A stretch of DNA of 64,000 nt. Source: SIG673 sp045653945 (GTDB taxonomy: Bacteria; Bacillota; Clostridia; Oscillospirales; CAG-272). The notes beneath the pieces are model-generated. The model saw nothing but the letters and a program-made list of their open reading frames with translations. It did no database searches and was not told the DNA's origin. Below are positions 44,595-52,825 of the stretch, piece by piece. Location: assembly GCA_045653945.1 (NCBI GenBank), contig JAZOML010000045.1, forward strand, positions 1 through 64,000. Reading direction: 5' to 3'. Made by a program: the position numbers and the translations under genes. Every line of letters starts with the position of its first letter. The first letter of the stretch is position 1.

Positions 44595-45286
44595 CCAGAC
44601 TTCCCGATTTTTCGGACGATACGGCGCTTTCTCTGCGTGAAATAAAAAGCTACATTATCCGTCTTGACAGACAGCTTTCGCTTTTGCTTGACAACGTGGG
44701 TAGCGAAAATCTTACTCCTGCGTTAAAGGATAGAATATACACTGAAACAGATACAAAGCTTGGTTCTCTGAAAAATGAGATAATAGAAACGGCAACGGAG
44801 ATAAAGTCGATAAGCGATAAAATCAATTTACGTCTTGAAAGCGATTACGTTGCAAAAAGTGAGCTTGGGATTTACACCGAGCAGGCGTTTCAGGATATTA
44901 ATATAGACGGCAAGGGCGTAACGCAGTTTTTTGAGGAAATTACCGAGCTTTCGCAGCGAATGGAGGGTGTTGAGGGTAATGCGAATCAGACCCTTGAGGA
45001 TTTGAACGCTCTTGATACGGTACTCAGCAAAATTAACGCTTATATTCGTACGGGTAAGCTCTCGGACGGTGTATACGGAGTGGAAATAGGCAACTCGTCG
45101 GGAGCAAATTCTCCATATAAGGTACGACTTTCGGAAAATAGACTTTCGTTTTTTGTAAATGATGATGAGGTTGCCTATTTTTCTGATAATTTTATGTATA
45201 TAAGCAGGGCAAACATACCGTATTCTCTTAACGTTGGACAATGCGTGATAAGACAGGATAACGGCTTAACCTTTTCCTGCGATTGA
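44585..45286 (+). CDS. Phage tail-fibre / tail-tip protein
   Basis: 233 residues: coiled-coil N-terminal half (LGSLKNEIIETATEIKSISD) followed by a beta region with KLSDGVYGVEIGN and LSFFVNDDEVAYFSDN, a sequence type common in tail-tip proteins of Firmicute phages. Likely trimeric. Confidence 0.65.
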   Translation: MEITRLPDFSDDTALSLREIKSYIIRLDRQLSLLLDNVGSENLTPALKDRIYTETDTKLGSLKNEIIETATEIKSISDKINLRLESDYVAKSELGIYTEQAFQDINIDGKGVTQFFEEITELSQRMEGVEGNANQTLEDLNALDTVLSKINAYIRTGKLSDGVYGVEIGNSSGANSPYKVRLSENRLSFFVNDDEVAYFSDNFMYISRANIPYSLNVGQCVIRQDNGLTFSCD

Positions 45287-45300
45287 TAGGAGGAGTAATA

Positions 45301-46950
45301 ATGGCAAAAATAGTGAAGAATTACCCACTTGCCTCGTTTGAAGGCGAAAAGGGAAAGCTTGATTTGTACGTAACTATAAAAACCTACAGCTTCAATTACG
45401 CAGAAATGAGCAGAGAGCTTTATATTGGACTTATTGCCGACATCGAATGTAAAGAGGTGCTGACGCTTGTTGGCGAAAGCTCACCATTTTCCTGTCTAGG
45501 CTTAAATACGCAACTAGTTGGAGATATCAGCGTATATAAAGGCAGTAACGTTCTTGTAGGCTTCGTAAAGAAATCGGTAAAGCAAAGTGAATTTGGTAAT
45601 TTTGTACCGTTTGAATTTACCTTAAATCACCTTTGTCCGGAGCTCGGAATTAACAAGTCAATGGCTTTTAACGCAAATATACCTATATATCCTTTTTATA
45701 CTGTACCTGTGGTAGGTATGCCTGCAACGGGAAGACTTGGAGAAAAAATAAATCTTAACGGTCAGTTTCTTGATATAGGGTACGACGTAAAGGCAAAAAT
45801 ATTAGTGAACGGAAATATAATAAGTGAGCAGACTATAACGCCAAATGCTAAGTATATTCAAACAGATATTGAATGGATAACCCCGTATATATATGAAAAA
45901 AGCATTAATGCGAAAATAGAATTCAGTGCTTTATACGAGGGAGTGTATCTACCCAATAGCTTGATGTTATCGATTAAGCTTTCGCTTTCGGAGGAGGACG
46001 CCGCCCCTGTTGTTATAGGAGAGCATAGCTTTGTATCTGACATAGCTGCGGTACAAGCACTTTCGCTTGCGGTAAAAGGAAAAAGCAGAGCCGTTATCAG
46101 GCTCAACGAGGCACACGGTTGTCTTGGAGCAAGTATTGAAACGGTTGACATTGTTTTCGAGGGAATCAGCTATGCGGGTGGTATTTTTGAAAGCGAAGCT
46201 CTGGATATTGCGCAAACTTATTATTATCAGGTAAGAGCGATTGATAGTCGCGGCTTTACGGGGGTATATAACGGAAGCTTTACGGTGCAGGATTATGCGC
46301 CACCTAAATTTACGGCAACGGCCAAGCGTACAGATTACCGGGGCAACGAAAACAAAAGAGGCGACTGCTTATCTCTTGAGGCAAGTGTTGACAGCTTTTA
46401 TTCATTTTCGGGGAATAATGCCTGCTCGTTTTATTTTACTTCGCGTAAGGTGGGAGGAGCGCAAGGAAGTGAAACGGGATTTTCCGCAAATGAGATAAAC
46501 ATATTTGAGCTTGGGCTTGATGCCGGCACAACGTATGAGATAAAGGTAATTTGCAGAGATACCTTTGAGGGTGAAGCGAGCAAGGTTTTTATACTTGAAA
46601 AGGAAAACGTAGAGCTTAATATTGCCAAAAATAAGGTTGGTATAGGTAAATATGCAGAAAGTGAGCGGGTGCTTGAGTGTGCGTGGCCGATAAGATGCGA
46701 GGGCGACGTGAGTGCAATAACACCTGAGGGGGCAGTAGTAAGTCTGCTTTCGCTTGAAAGTGCGGTGAGTGTTTGCGACGTCCCCGATGAGCAAACATTT
46801 GTTAATCTGACCACACCGGACGCAGGAAAAGCAAAGCTGATTTTAATGTATTTGCAGGAGGCTATTTTCGGTTACAGCAAGGGCTACCATCTATTTTTCG
46901 TGTTTAATCATAATGACAATAGCGGAAATTTAGAGATAAAATTCAGTTAG
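45301..46950 (+). CDS. Phage minor structural / receptor-binding-like protein
   Basis: 549 residues with several immunoglobulin- or fibronectin-like beta modules (SQTIT-type strands, YYYQVRAIDSRGFTGVYNGS) and a C-terminal part with KNKVGIGKYAESERVLECAW, as in DUF859-like tail proteins. Start at ATG 45301 behind AGGAGG. Likely contacts the host surface. Confidence 0.6.
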   Translation: MAKIVKNYPLASFEGEKGKLDLYVTIKTYSFNYAEMSRELYIGLIADIECKEVLTLVGESSPFSCLGLNTQLVGDISVYKGSNVLVGFVKKSVKQSEFGNFVPFEFTLNHLCPELGINKSMAFNANIPIYPFYTVPVVGMPATGRLGEKINLNGQFLDIGYDVKAKILVNGNIISEQTITPNAKYIQTDIEWITPYIYEKSINAKIEFSALYEGVYLPNSLMLSIKLSLSEEDAAPVVIGEHSFVSDIAAVQALSLAVKGKSRAVIRLNEAHGCLGASIETVDIVFEGISYAGGIFESEALDIAQTYYYQVRAIDSRGFTGVYNGSFTVQDYAPPKFTATAKRTDYRGNENKRGDCLSLEASVDSFYSFSGNNACSFYFTSRKVGGAQGSETGFSANEINIFELGLDAGTTYEIKVICRDTFEGEASKVFILEKENVELNIAKNKVGIGKYAESERVLECAWPIRCEGDVSAITPEGAVVSLLSLESAVSVCDVPDEQTFVNLTTPDAGKAKLILMYLQEAIFGYSKGYHLFFVFNHNDNSGNLEIKFS

Positions 46951-46963
46951 ATGGAGTGGGATT

Positions 46964-47257
46964 ATGGAAGAGGAAAAGGAAATATACATAACTCTTGCTT
47001 CACACGAGAGTAAAATTGAGGAGCTTTTTCACCGACTTAAGGCTCAGGAGCGAGAGAGTAAGGCGATAAGCGACGTTTCGCTTGGCGTAAGAGAGCTTGC
47101 GGTTACAATGAAGGGTATGCTTGATGAACAAAAGAGTCAGGGTGAACGCATAACGAGGCTTGAAAGAGCGCCTCTTGCAAGATATGAAACGGTATTTTGT
47201 GCAATAATTTCTGCGATTTTCGGTGCGGCAATATCGCTTATTTCAAAATTATTGTAA
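46964..47257 (+). CDS. XhlA/holin-like coiled-coil membrane protein
   Basis: 97 residues: an extended coiled coil (residues ~5-68) and a C-terminal membrane helix (VFCAIISAIFGAAISLISKLL). This layout matches haemolysin XhlA-type phage lysis accessory proteins. It is the last gene of the module; no endolysin follows, so classical lysis is doubtful. Confidence 0.65.
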   Translation: MEEEKEIYITLASHESKIEELFHRLKAQERESKAISDVSLGVRELAVTMKGMLDEQKSQGERITRLERAPLARYETVFCAIISAIFGAAISLISKLL

Positions 47258-47526
47258 AATTTGTCTTTTTTAAAAATTTTTATCTATTGTGCTATTTTTA
47301 TAGAGGGGCTTGTGTGCAGTTTCGTTAAACTTTAAAAATATAGATTACAGAGAGATAAAGCGATGATTATTGTGGCAAGAACTGAAGAAGATGATAACCT
47401 TTTTTGCGAGACACCGTTTGGGATTACTTACTCGAATATGCAGAGGATATTGACGACGGAAAAACCTGTAACTAATTACGCCGATTATTTCCATAAATTA
47501 TTACTCATTTCTATAAATTTTTTCGA
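47258..47526. other. AT-rich boundary of the phage module
   Basis: No convincing gene or repeat. A T-rich stretch follows the holin-like gene. An open frame at 47363-47557 lacks a ribosome site and runs through the operator, so I do not call it. Confidence 0.5.
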
Positions 47527-47595
47527 TTTGTCCTATGATAGGACAAAGTTTTTGTAAATTTAGTATATCATAAATTGTGTCCTATGTCAAGACAA
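47527..47595 (+). promoter_or_regulatory. Tandem operators in front of the XRE gene
   Basis: A perfect 21-bp palindrome with arms TTTGTCCTAT / ATAGGACAAA around a single G lies at 47527-47547. A degenerate second copy (GTGTCCTATGTCAAGACAA) lies at 47577-47595 and touches the ribosome site of the XRE gene. Typical of autorepression. Confidence 0.8.
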
Positions 47596-47607
47596 GGAGA
47601 ATAATTT

Positions 47608-47844
47608 ATGGCAAGAATTATTGATACAGCAAAAAAGAATCTTATAGGTTTAAATCTTAAACGGCTGCGAACCGAACGCAAAATGAGTCAGAAGGAGCTT
47701 TCGGAAAAGCTTGAGCTTCAAGGTGTATATGTTTGCAGAGGCTCTGTTTCGAGAATAGAGGACTGTTCAAGAACGGTTACCGATATTGAGCTTTATGCAA
47801 TAGCTCTTGTTCTTAACGTAGACGTAAATGAATTAATCAAATAA
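47608..47844 (+). CDS. XRE-family transcriptional regulator
   Basis: A 78-residue Cro/CI-type repressor with HTH region SQKELSEKLELQGVYVCRGS and SRIEDCSRTVTDIELYAIA. AAGGAGA precedes the ATG. Tandem palindromes upstream indicate self-regulation. It sits at the downstream edge of the phage module and may be its repressor or an unrelated host gene. Confidence 0.85.
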   Translation: MARIIDTAKKNLIGLNLKRLRTERKMSQKELSEKLELQGVYVCRGSVSRIEDCSRTVTDIELYAIALVLNVDVNELIK

Positions 47845-47873
47845 AAAATCCACCCCAACGGGTGGATTTTTTT
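47844..47873. terminator. Shared terminator of XRE and YlmC/YmxH genes
   Basis: AAAAATCCACCC / GGGTGGATTTTT with a CAAC loop between convergent genes. Confidence 0.88.
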
Positions 47874-48138
47874 AATCTTTTTTTTCCTCGCCTCTTGGAA
47901 GACGGACGAGAATTGTATCACAGCCGAGCCTTTCAATTTGTTCCCATTTAATTATATAATAATCCTTTTTTTTGAAAATTGGAGAGCCTTTGGGAACGAA
48001 AATTGCGTTAATCCTGCCGCAAAGCGCATCTATATCAAGATCGCAAACGTAACCTAACTTACAGCCATCGTGCACGTTGACGACCTCTTTTTTTATCAAA
48101 TCCGAGTATCTTGTCGGAAAATTCGGGCATTTTAACAT
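47872..48138 (-). CDS. YlmC/YmxH-family sporulation protein
   Basis: An 88-residue PRC-barrel-like protein: KEVVNVHDGCKLGYVCDLDID and YYIIKWEQIERLGCDTILV are typical of YlmC/YmxH. AAAGGAG lies upstream of the ATG. It follows spoIVA by 15 nt, consistent with co-expression in the mother cell. Precise role is not known. Confidence 0.85.
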   Translation of the reverse strand: MLKCPNFPTRYSDLIKKEVVNVHDGCKLGYVCDLDIDALCGRINAIFVPKGSPIFKKKDYYIIKWEQIERLGCDTILVRLPRGEEKKD

Positions 48139-48153
48139 AAGCTGCTCCTTTTA

Positions 48154-49635
48154 TTAAAGCAATATGCAAACAAGACCGTTTACTCCGTCGTTTACTATTT
48201 TTTCGAGCGTTTCGGAAAGCTTTTCTCTTGCCTCGGTGGGTACGTTTTCAAGCTTTGCGTGTAGTCCCTCTGCTACAAGGTCGTAAAGAGTTTTGCCGAA
48301 AAGATTAGACTGCCAGATTTTATCGGGAGCTTCCTCAAATTCGGATAGCAAATAGCGGATAAGGTCCTCGGATTGCTGCTCGGTGCCGACTATCGGGTTT
48401 ATATCCGTTTCGATATTTGCCTTAATCATATGAATTGAGGGGGCGGATGCTCTGAGCTTTACGCCGTAGCTTCCGCTTTTTTTAATGATTTCCGGCTCGG
48501 CAAGTGTGAGGTCGCCAACATCGGGCATAACTATTCCGTAGCCATTTTGCTCAACATCCTCAAGAGCTGAGGCAATCTTATCGTATTTTTCCTTGATTTT
48601 GGCAAGCGCACGAAGCTGTGCGACAAGCTCACCCTCATTTTTAATATCAATGCCGGTCATTTCGCTGATAACGGTGTAATAAAGCGAATCCTTGAGCTTG
48701 ATTTCAAGGTGAGTGATACCGCTGCCGCAATCGGTAGAGCTGACAAACGCGTCCTTGACGCTTTCGTTTTCAAAAAGCGAATTGAACGCACCCGGTATCT
48801 CGCCAAGCTTACTGATATGTATAGCGCACTCGGTGAGATTTTCACGAAGTGAGCGGTTAAGAGGATGAGTGCTATCAAGCGCACTTACCCAAGAGGGAAG
48901 CTCAACGTCAATTTGACGTATCGGAAATTCAAGGAGCAAAAGCTCCATTACGTGCTTTATATCCTCGGAGCTCATTTCGGCGACGTTAAGCAACGCTACG
49001 GGGGCACTGTAATCTCTTTCAAGCTCGGTAGCAAGTGAGATTGCCCTGTCGCTGCCCGGCTCGGCGGAGTTTAAGAGGATAACAAATGGCTTTCCAAGTG
49101 CCTTAAGCTCATTTATTACCCGCTTTTCGGCATCAACGTATACGGAGCGAGAAAGCTCTCCGATGCTACCGTCGGTTGTTACCATAATCGCAACGGTTGA
49201 GTGCTCGTTTATCACCTTTTTAGTACCCAGCTCCGCAGCCGCTTCAAATGGGATAGGGGAGTCCGACCAAGGAGTCAGTACCATACGGCTATGTCCTTCC
49301 TCCATAGTGCCGAGCGCATCGGGGACAAGATAGCCGACGCAGTCCGCCAGCTTTACTCTCATATTCGTATTGTTTCCAACCGAAATTTGCACCGCCTTGT
49401 CGGGTACAAATTTAGGCTCGGTGGTCATAACGGTTTTTCCAGCCGCCGTTTGAGGCATCTCATCTCGTGCACGCTCCCGTTCAAAGGTGTCGGCAATACC
49501 CGGCAAAACAAGCTGCTCCATAAATCTCTTAATAAATGTAGATTTTCCCGTCCTTACAGGGCCGACAACTCCTATGTAGAAGTCGCCTCCTGTCCGCTTT
49601 GCAATATCGGCGTAAATATTTTTTTGTGCGTTCAT
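48154..49635 (-). CDS. spoIVA: Stage IV sporulation protein A
   Basis: SpoIVA is the coat-basement ATPase that polymerises around the forespore. The 493-residue protein has Walker A GPVRTGKST near residue 24, a GTPase-derived switch region, and the family C-terminus ending in CILL. ATG 49635 lies behind GGAGG; a TTG at 49647 overlaps that ribosome site and is unlikely. Confidence 0.95.
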   Translation of the reverse strand: MNAQKNIYADIAKRTGGDFYIGVVGPVRTGKSTFIKRFMEQLVLPGIADTFERERARDEMPQTAAGKTVMTTEPKFVPDKAVQISVGNNTNMRVKLADCVGYLVPDALGTMEEGHSRMVLTPWSDSPIPFEAAAELGTKKVINEHSTVAIMVTTDGSIGELSRSVYVDAEKRVINELKALGKPFVILLNSAEPGSDRAISLATELERDYSAPVALLNVAEMSSEDIKHVMELLLLEFPIRQIDVELPSWVSALDSTHPLNRSLRENLTECAIHISKLGEIPGAFNSLFENESVKDAFVSSTDCGSGITHLEIKLKDSLYYTVISEMTGIDIKNEGELVAQLRALAKIKEKYDKIASALEDVEQNGYGIVMPDVGDLTLAEPEIIKKSGSYGVKLRASAPSIHMIKANIETDINPIVGTEQQSEDLIRYLLSEFEEAPDKIWQSNLFGKTLYDLVAEGLHAKLENVPTEAREKLSETLEKIVNDGVNGLVCILL

Positions 49636-49675
49636 CGTTGCCTCCAAAAATGTAGTTGGATTAGTTTTATGCTAA

Positions 49676-49704
49676 ATTATATGGAGGCGCTTTGATTTTT
49701 ATGC
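49676..49704 (-). promoter_or_regulatory. Possible SigE promoter of spoIVA
   Basis: Minus strand GCATAAA (49698-49704), 14-nt spacer, CATATAAT (49676-49683), close to the mother-cell SigE pattern (ATA-type -35, CATACAAT-type -10). Confidence 0.5.
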
Positions 49705-49918
49705 TAAAGCGTTGAAAAACGCGCCGTTTTTGGTTTTGAAAAACAAGCATAAATTTCCACTAATAAAAAATTGCTTAGCGAAAATAATAATACCAGAACG
49801 GACGAGAAATCGCACAAAACAAAATGTGTAAAAAAATCGCAAAACGTTCTGTGATAATATTTTTTGTCCGTTCCTAATTTAAATTTCAAAGATAGAATTT
49901 TCAAAGGAGAAAATCAAA

Positions 49919-50125
49919 ATGGCAAATAGTAAGAATAGAATCGTAGTTCCCGAGGCAAAGCAGGCTCTTGACCAGTTCAAGATGCAGGCTGCAAGCGAGG
50001 TTGGAGTAAACCTCTCTAACGGTTACAACGGCGACATCACTTCCCGTCAGGCTGGTTCTGTTGGCGGTCAGATGGTTAAGAAGATGATCGAGAAGTACGA
50101 GAACGATCTCAAGTCCGGCAAATAA
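49919..50125 (+). CDS. Alpha/beta-type small acid-soluble spore protein
   Basis: A 68-residue SASP that coats spore DNA. The family signatures are EVGVNL and NGYNGDITSRQAGSVGGQ, the second being the DNA-contact and dimer region; a GPR-protease site is expected around the E-V/G motif. AAAGGAG lies upstream. The 280-nt spacer before it contains an inverted repeat GAACGGAC / GTCCGTTC (49797-49804, 49866-49873), but I cannot name a SigG promoter with confidence. Confidence 0.95.
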   Translation: MANSKNRIVVPEAKQALDQFKMQAASEVGVNLSNGYNGDITSRQAGSVGGQMVKKMIEKYENDLKSGK

Positions 50126-50130
50126 AAATC

Positions 50131-50345
50131 GGCTAGAAATTCCACAATAAGTCGTTTCATCGCTTGAAGCGGCTCGACTTACGGAAAGTAAGCCTTCGCC
50201 TTGCTTTTGCGCTCGCGCCTAGTCTTGTGAAATTTTATCTCGATTTTGACGGTTAGAAATTCCACAATACGTCGTTTCAGCAGGCACGCGCCTGCAGGCA
50301 AAAAGGCGGTGCGGCTTTGTCTTACGCCGCAAATTAAAGTCTTTT
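50131..50345. repeat. Tandem 120-bp-spaced repeat with inverted arms
   Basis: GGCTAGAAATTCCACAATAA plus ten more bases (50131-50160) recurs at 50251-50280 with 27 of 30 identical, exactly 120 bp apart. The first unit is bounded by imperfect inverted arms AAATTCCACAA (50137-50147) and TTGTGAAATTT (50225-50235), with an inner TAAGTCG...CGACTTA stem. The second unit carries GGCGG...CGCCGC arms reminiscent of the 76-bp repeat. No coding capacity. Confidence 0.7.
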
Positions 50346-50430
50346 TGAAGCTTGTAACTGATTTAAGTTACAGTGGCAAAAGAATATAAGATTTACGGTA
50401 TGTTACACCAATCTGTAAAGACCGTTAACC

Positions 50431-50470
50431 AAAGCTTCCTCCAGTTGATAAGAGGAAGCTTTTTATTTTT
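50431..50470 (+). terminator. Intrinsic terminator upstream of the GGDEF gene
   Basis: AAAGCTTCCTC / GAGGAAGCTTT stem with a 10-nt loop and a T-rich tail. The rest of the spacer up to 50653 is AT-rich without a recognised element. Confidence 0.85.
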
Positions 50471-50653
50471 ATATAGTATCGTATTAATTGTTAATTAGTA
50501 CAAAAATTTACATATATTGTTTCGGGAGTTGTGTAATTAACCGAAAATGTTTTAATGGTATTGTAATATATTTATATTTGTGATATAATTTCATATAATT
50601 ATATTATGTATAATTTTTAACCCATTATCGCAATTTTTTTGAAAGGAAAAGAA

Positions 50654-51829
50654 ATGAATTTACCGGACTCACAATATCTTCTTGTATCAAATTTGATGCA
50701 TTTTGTCGTTTGCATTTTTATAGTGGTCTACATCCGTCTTTCTTTGGAAAACCAAACAAACTCGCACTCCCGTTTTGTTTTTAAAAGAGTTATATACATA
50801 GCTATTTTAGGACTCTTTTTCGATATGGCGAGCTACATCTTTGATACTCAGCGTTTTACGGGTGCAAAGCTTTTGAGCCATACGTCAATGTTTTTAAGTG
50901 TATTTCTTACCGTTTTTCTTGGTTACGTATGCAACAAATTCTATGATGTTACCTTCCGCATCAAGCCAAGCAAAAGAAGAATGTTTTTTTACCTTGTACC
51001 CGTTGTGCTGATATTTGTTTTGCTTATAGCAAACATATTTACGGGTTGGTTTTTCTCAATCGACAAAAAGAACGTATATACAAGAGGCCCCGCAGCGTTT
51101 TTAAGCTTTGCCCTGCAATACATTTTATTTATCGTGCTTGGAATCAGGGCGATTATATTCAAGCTGCCATCAAAAACAATAAGATATTTAAAGCTTCGCA
51201 ATGCGTTTATTTGGATAGGGCTACTTTCGTTTGTATTCGGCTTAGGGCAGCTTATTGCAGGTGGTAAAATTGCACTGTTTTGCTTTGGAATAACGATTAG
51301 CCTGCTCGTTATGTTTTCGCGTTTTCAGGACGACCAGATTACCAACGACAGTCTTACGGGACTGAATAACCGATATTCGCTTGACAATTATCTCAGTGAT
51401 AAATTCAAGATATATTTCGAGGGCATACGCGGAAAGGAAAAGCTCTATCTTATAATGATGGACATAAACCTTTTCAAGCAAATTAACGACAAATACGGTC
51501 ATACCGAGGGTGATAGAGCGCTCAAGCTTGTTGCCTCTACCTTAAAAGAAATAGGCGGAAAATATGAAAAGCTGTTTTTGGCGAGGTTTGGTGGCGACGA
51601 GTTCGTTGCAGTTTACGAAACGGTAAACGACCATAGAGTTAACGAGCTATGCGTCGATATAAAAGAGAACGTAAAAAAAGCAGCCGAGGTAGTTGAATAT
51701 CCGCTTGAAATAGGCGTAGGATATGCTCTTTACAGGGGCAAATCAATGACTCTTACCGAGCTTTATAACGTTGCGGACATTGCTCTTTATCAGGATAAGG
51801 ATAAGATGAAAAAGGGCGATGCTAACTAA
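50654..51829 (+). CDS. Membrane-bound GGDEF diguanylate cyclase
   Basis: A 391-residue enzyme making cyclic di-GMP from two GTP. About seven N-terminal membrane helices (residues ~5-225) form a sensor region, followed by a GGDEF domain beginning at DSLTGLNNRYSL. The active site is intact (ARFGGDEF, GGDEF at 313-317), with the metal-binding aspartate in MMDINLFKQIND. The RxxD inhibitory site expected five residues upstream is absent, so product feedback through it is unlikely. ATG 50654 follows GAAAGGAAAA. It lies immediately upstream of a c-di-GMP riboswitch and its operon. Confidence 0.92.
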   Translation: MNLPDSQYLLVSNLMHFVVCIFIVVYIRLSLENQTNSHSRFVFKRVIYIAILGLFFDMASYIFDTQRFTGAKLLSHTSMFLSVFLTVFLGYVCNKFYDVTFRIKPSKRRMFFYLVPVVLIFVLLIANIFTGWFFSIDKKNVYTRGPAAFLSFALQYILFIVLGIRAIIFKLPSKTIRYLKLRNAFIWIGLLSFVFGLGQLIAGGKIALFCFGITISLLVMFSRFQDDQITNDSLTGLNNRYSLDNYLSDKFKIYFEGIRGKEKLYLIMMDINLFKQINDKYGHTEGDRALKLVASTLKEIGGKYEKLFLARFGGDEFVAVYETVNDHRVNELCVDIKENVKKAAEVVEYPLEIGVGYALYRGKSMTLTELYNVADIALYQDKDKMKKGDAN

Positions 51830-51917
51830 CTTCATATAATATAAGGAAGAAAAATAACCAAAAATATCAAAACTGTTTTGTATAAAACGTAGAAAAATAT
51901 AAAATGAGGTTGATTTT

Positions 51918-51946
51918 TTGAAAAATAGTATTATAATTATTATATA
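51918..51946 (+). promoter_or_regulatory. Promoter of the c-di-GMP riboswitch transcript
   Basis: TTGAAA (51918-51923), 17 nt, TATATA (51941-51946). The predicted start, about 51953, coincides with the 5' edge of the aptamer. Confidence 0.65.
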
Positions 51947-51949
51947 AAT

Positions 51950-52055
51950 AAGCAAAACGTCCGAAAGGGCGCGACGCAAAGCTATAGGGGCTTCATTATT
52001 AAGCCAGCCAGTTGCAAATTCTAATCACGGCATTTGCGATTGTCTGGCTTTTTTT
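51950..52055 (+). promoter_or_regulatory. c-di-GMP-I (GEMM-I) riboswitch with overlapping terminator
   Basis: The aptamer core (51950-52018) shows the GEMM-I landmarks: GNRA-capped P2 stem CGTCC-GAAA-GGGCG, the invariant GACGCAAAGC joining region (51972-51981), a second stem GGGGCTT / AAGCC, and a closing GCAA / TTGC pair. Its 3' strand (AGCCAGCCAGTTGCAAAT) can alternatively pair with ATTTGCGATTGTCTGGCT (52032-52049), followed by TTTTTTT, forming a terminator. Ligand binding should keep that strand in the aptamer and permit read-through, an ON switch (inference from the overlap). The next gene starts at 52082 behind AAAGGAG. Confidence 0.88.
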
Positions 52056-52081
52056 AATTTAAAAGAAAGGAGAGTGTTCAA

Positions 52082-52825
52082 ATGGCAACAGTAAAAGAAA
52101 CGCTTAAAAGCGGAATTAAGCCTATATCTATGGATTTTTCCAAGGTGTGCTTTTTTGAAATAAACAAGAATATATACCGTAGCTTTTTGACGGTCAACAG
52201 TCTTGACCTCGGCGTTCTAACCTATGAGCAGTACCGCTTTGTTGCAAGACGCACAAAGGTTGGAGAAGCTCTCGTAAAACGCCATTTGGAAAAGCTCTTC
52301 CGTTACATAGCTAAAACCTGCGAAACTGATAAGACAACCTTCTGCTATACCGTTCCCGTATACGCAAGACTTCTTTCCGACAATTTACTTGCGAATATGC
52401 TTATGGAGCTGAAATCCTTATATCCTGAGGTGCCGATGCACAAAATATGCATTGAGCTTTCAGCAGATATTCTTTACGAGGACCTTACGGTGCTTTCGGA
52501 ACAAATCAGGCTTCTTCGTGAGCTTGGTGTAAGAATTGGGCTTTGTGAGGTTGGAGATCAGTTTTGTCCTGCGTTCAGGCTTTCGGAAATAAGCTTTGAT
52601 TTTGCGTTCCTTGATAAGTACACAACGGATAGCCTTGGCAGCGACACCGCCGAGAGAATTGCGGGCAGCATAGTCAGATATCTTCACAGCCTTGACGTAA
52701 CGGTAGTTGCTCCGATGCTCGATAGCGAGGAAAAGATTGCGAGCGCTAAGGTAATAGGCATCGACGGATATACCGACGTAAATCTTATAGATGCTGACGG
52801 AAACGGAGGGGATAGCGATGAATAA
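52082..52825 (+). CDS. Degenerate EAL-domain protein, probable c-di-GMP receptor
   Basis: A 247-residue soluble protein whose order of motifs follows EAL phosphodiesterases: CIELSAD for the IElTE motif, RIGLCEVGDQF for the DDFGTG loop, FAFLDKY for KIDR, VVAPMLDS for AEGVE, and a terminal GIDGYTD for QGY. The catalytic acidic residues are mostly replaced and no ExL motif is seen at the start, so phosphodiesterase activity is unlikely; binding of c-di-GMP or a protein partner is more plausible. First gene after the riboswitch. Its end overlaps the next start by 8 nt. Confidence 0.7.
   Translation: MATVKETLKSGIKPISMDFSKVCFFEINKNIYRSFLTVNSLDLGVLTYEQYRFVARRTKVGEALVKRHLEKLFRYIAKTCETDKTTFCYTVPVYARLLSDNLLANMLMELKSLYPEVPMHKICIELSADILYEDLTVLSEQIRLLRELGVRIGLCEVGDQFCPAFRLSEISFDFAFLDKYTTDSLGSDTAERIAGSIVRYLHSLDVTVVAPMLDSEEKIASAKVIGIDGYTDVNLIDADGNGGDSDE

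Noticed and set aside
47363..47557. 64-codon open frame after the phage module
   Set aside because: No ribosome site, odd composition, and its end is the XRE operator palindrome; regulatory DNA is the better reading.
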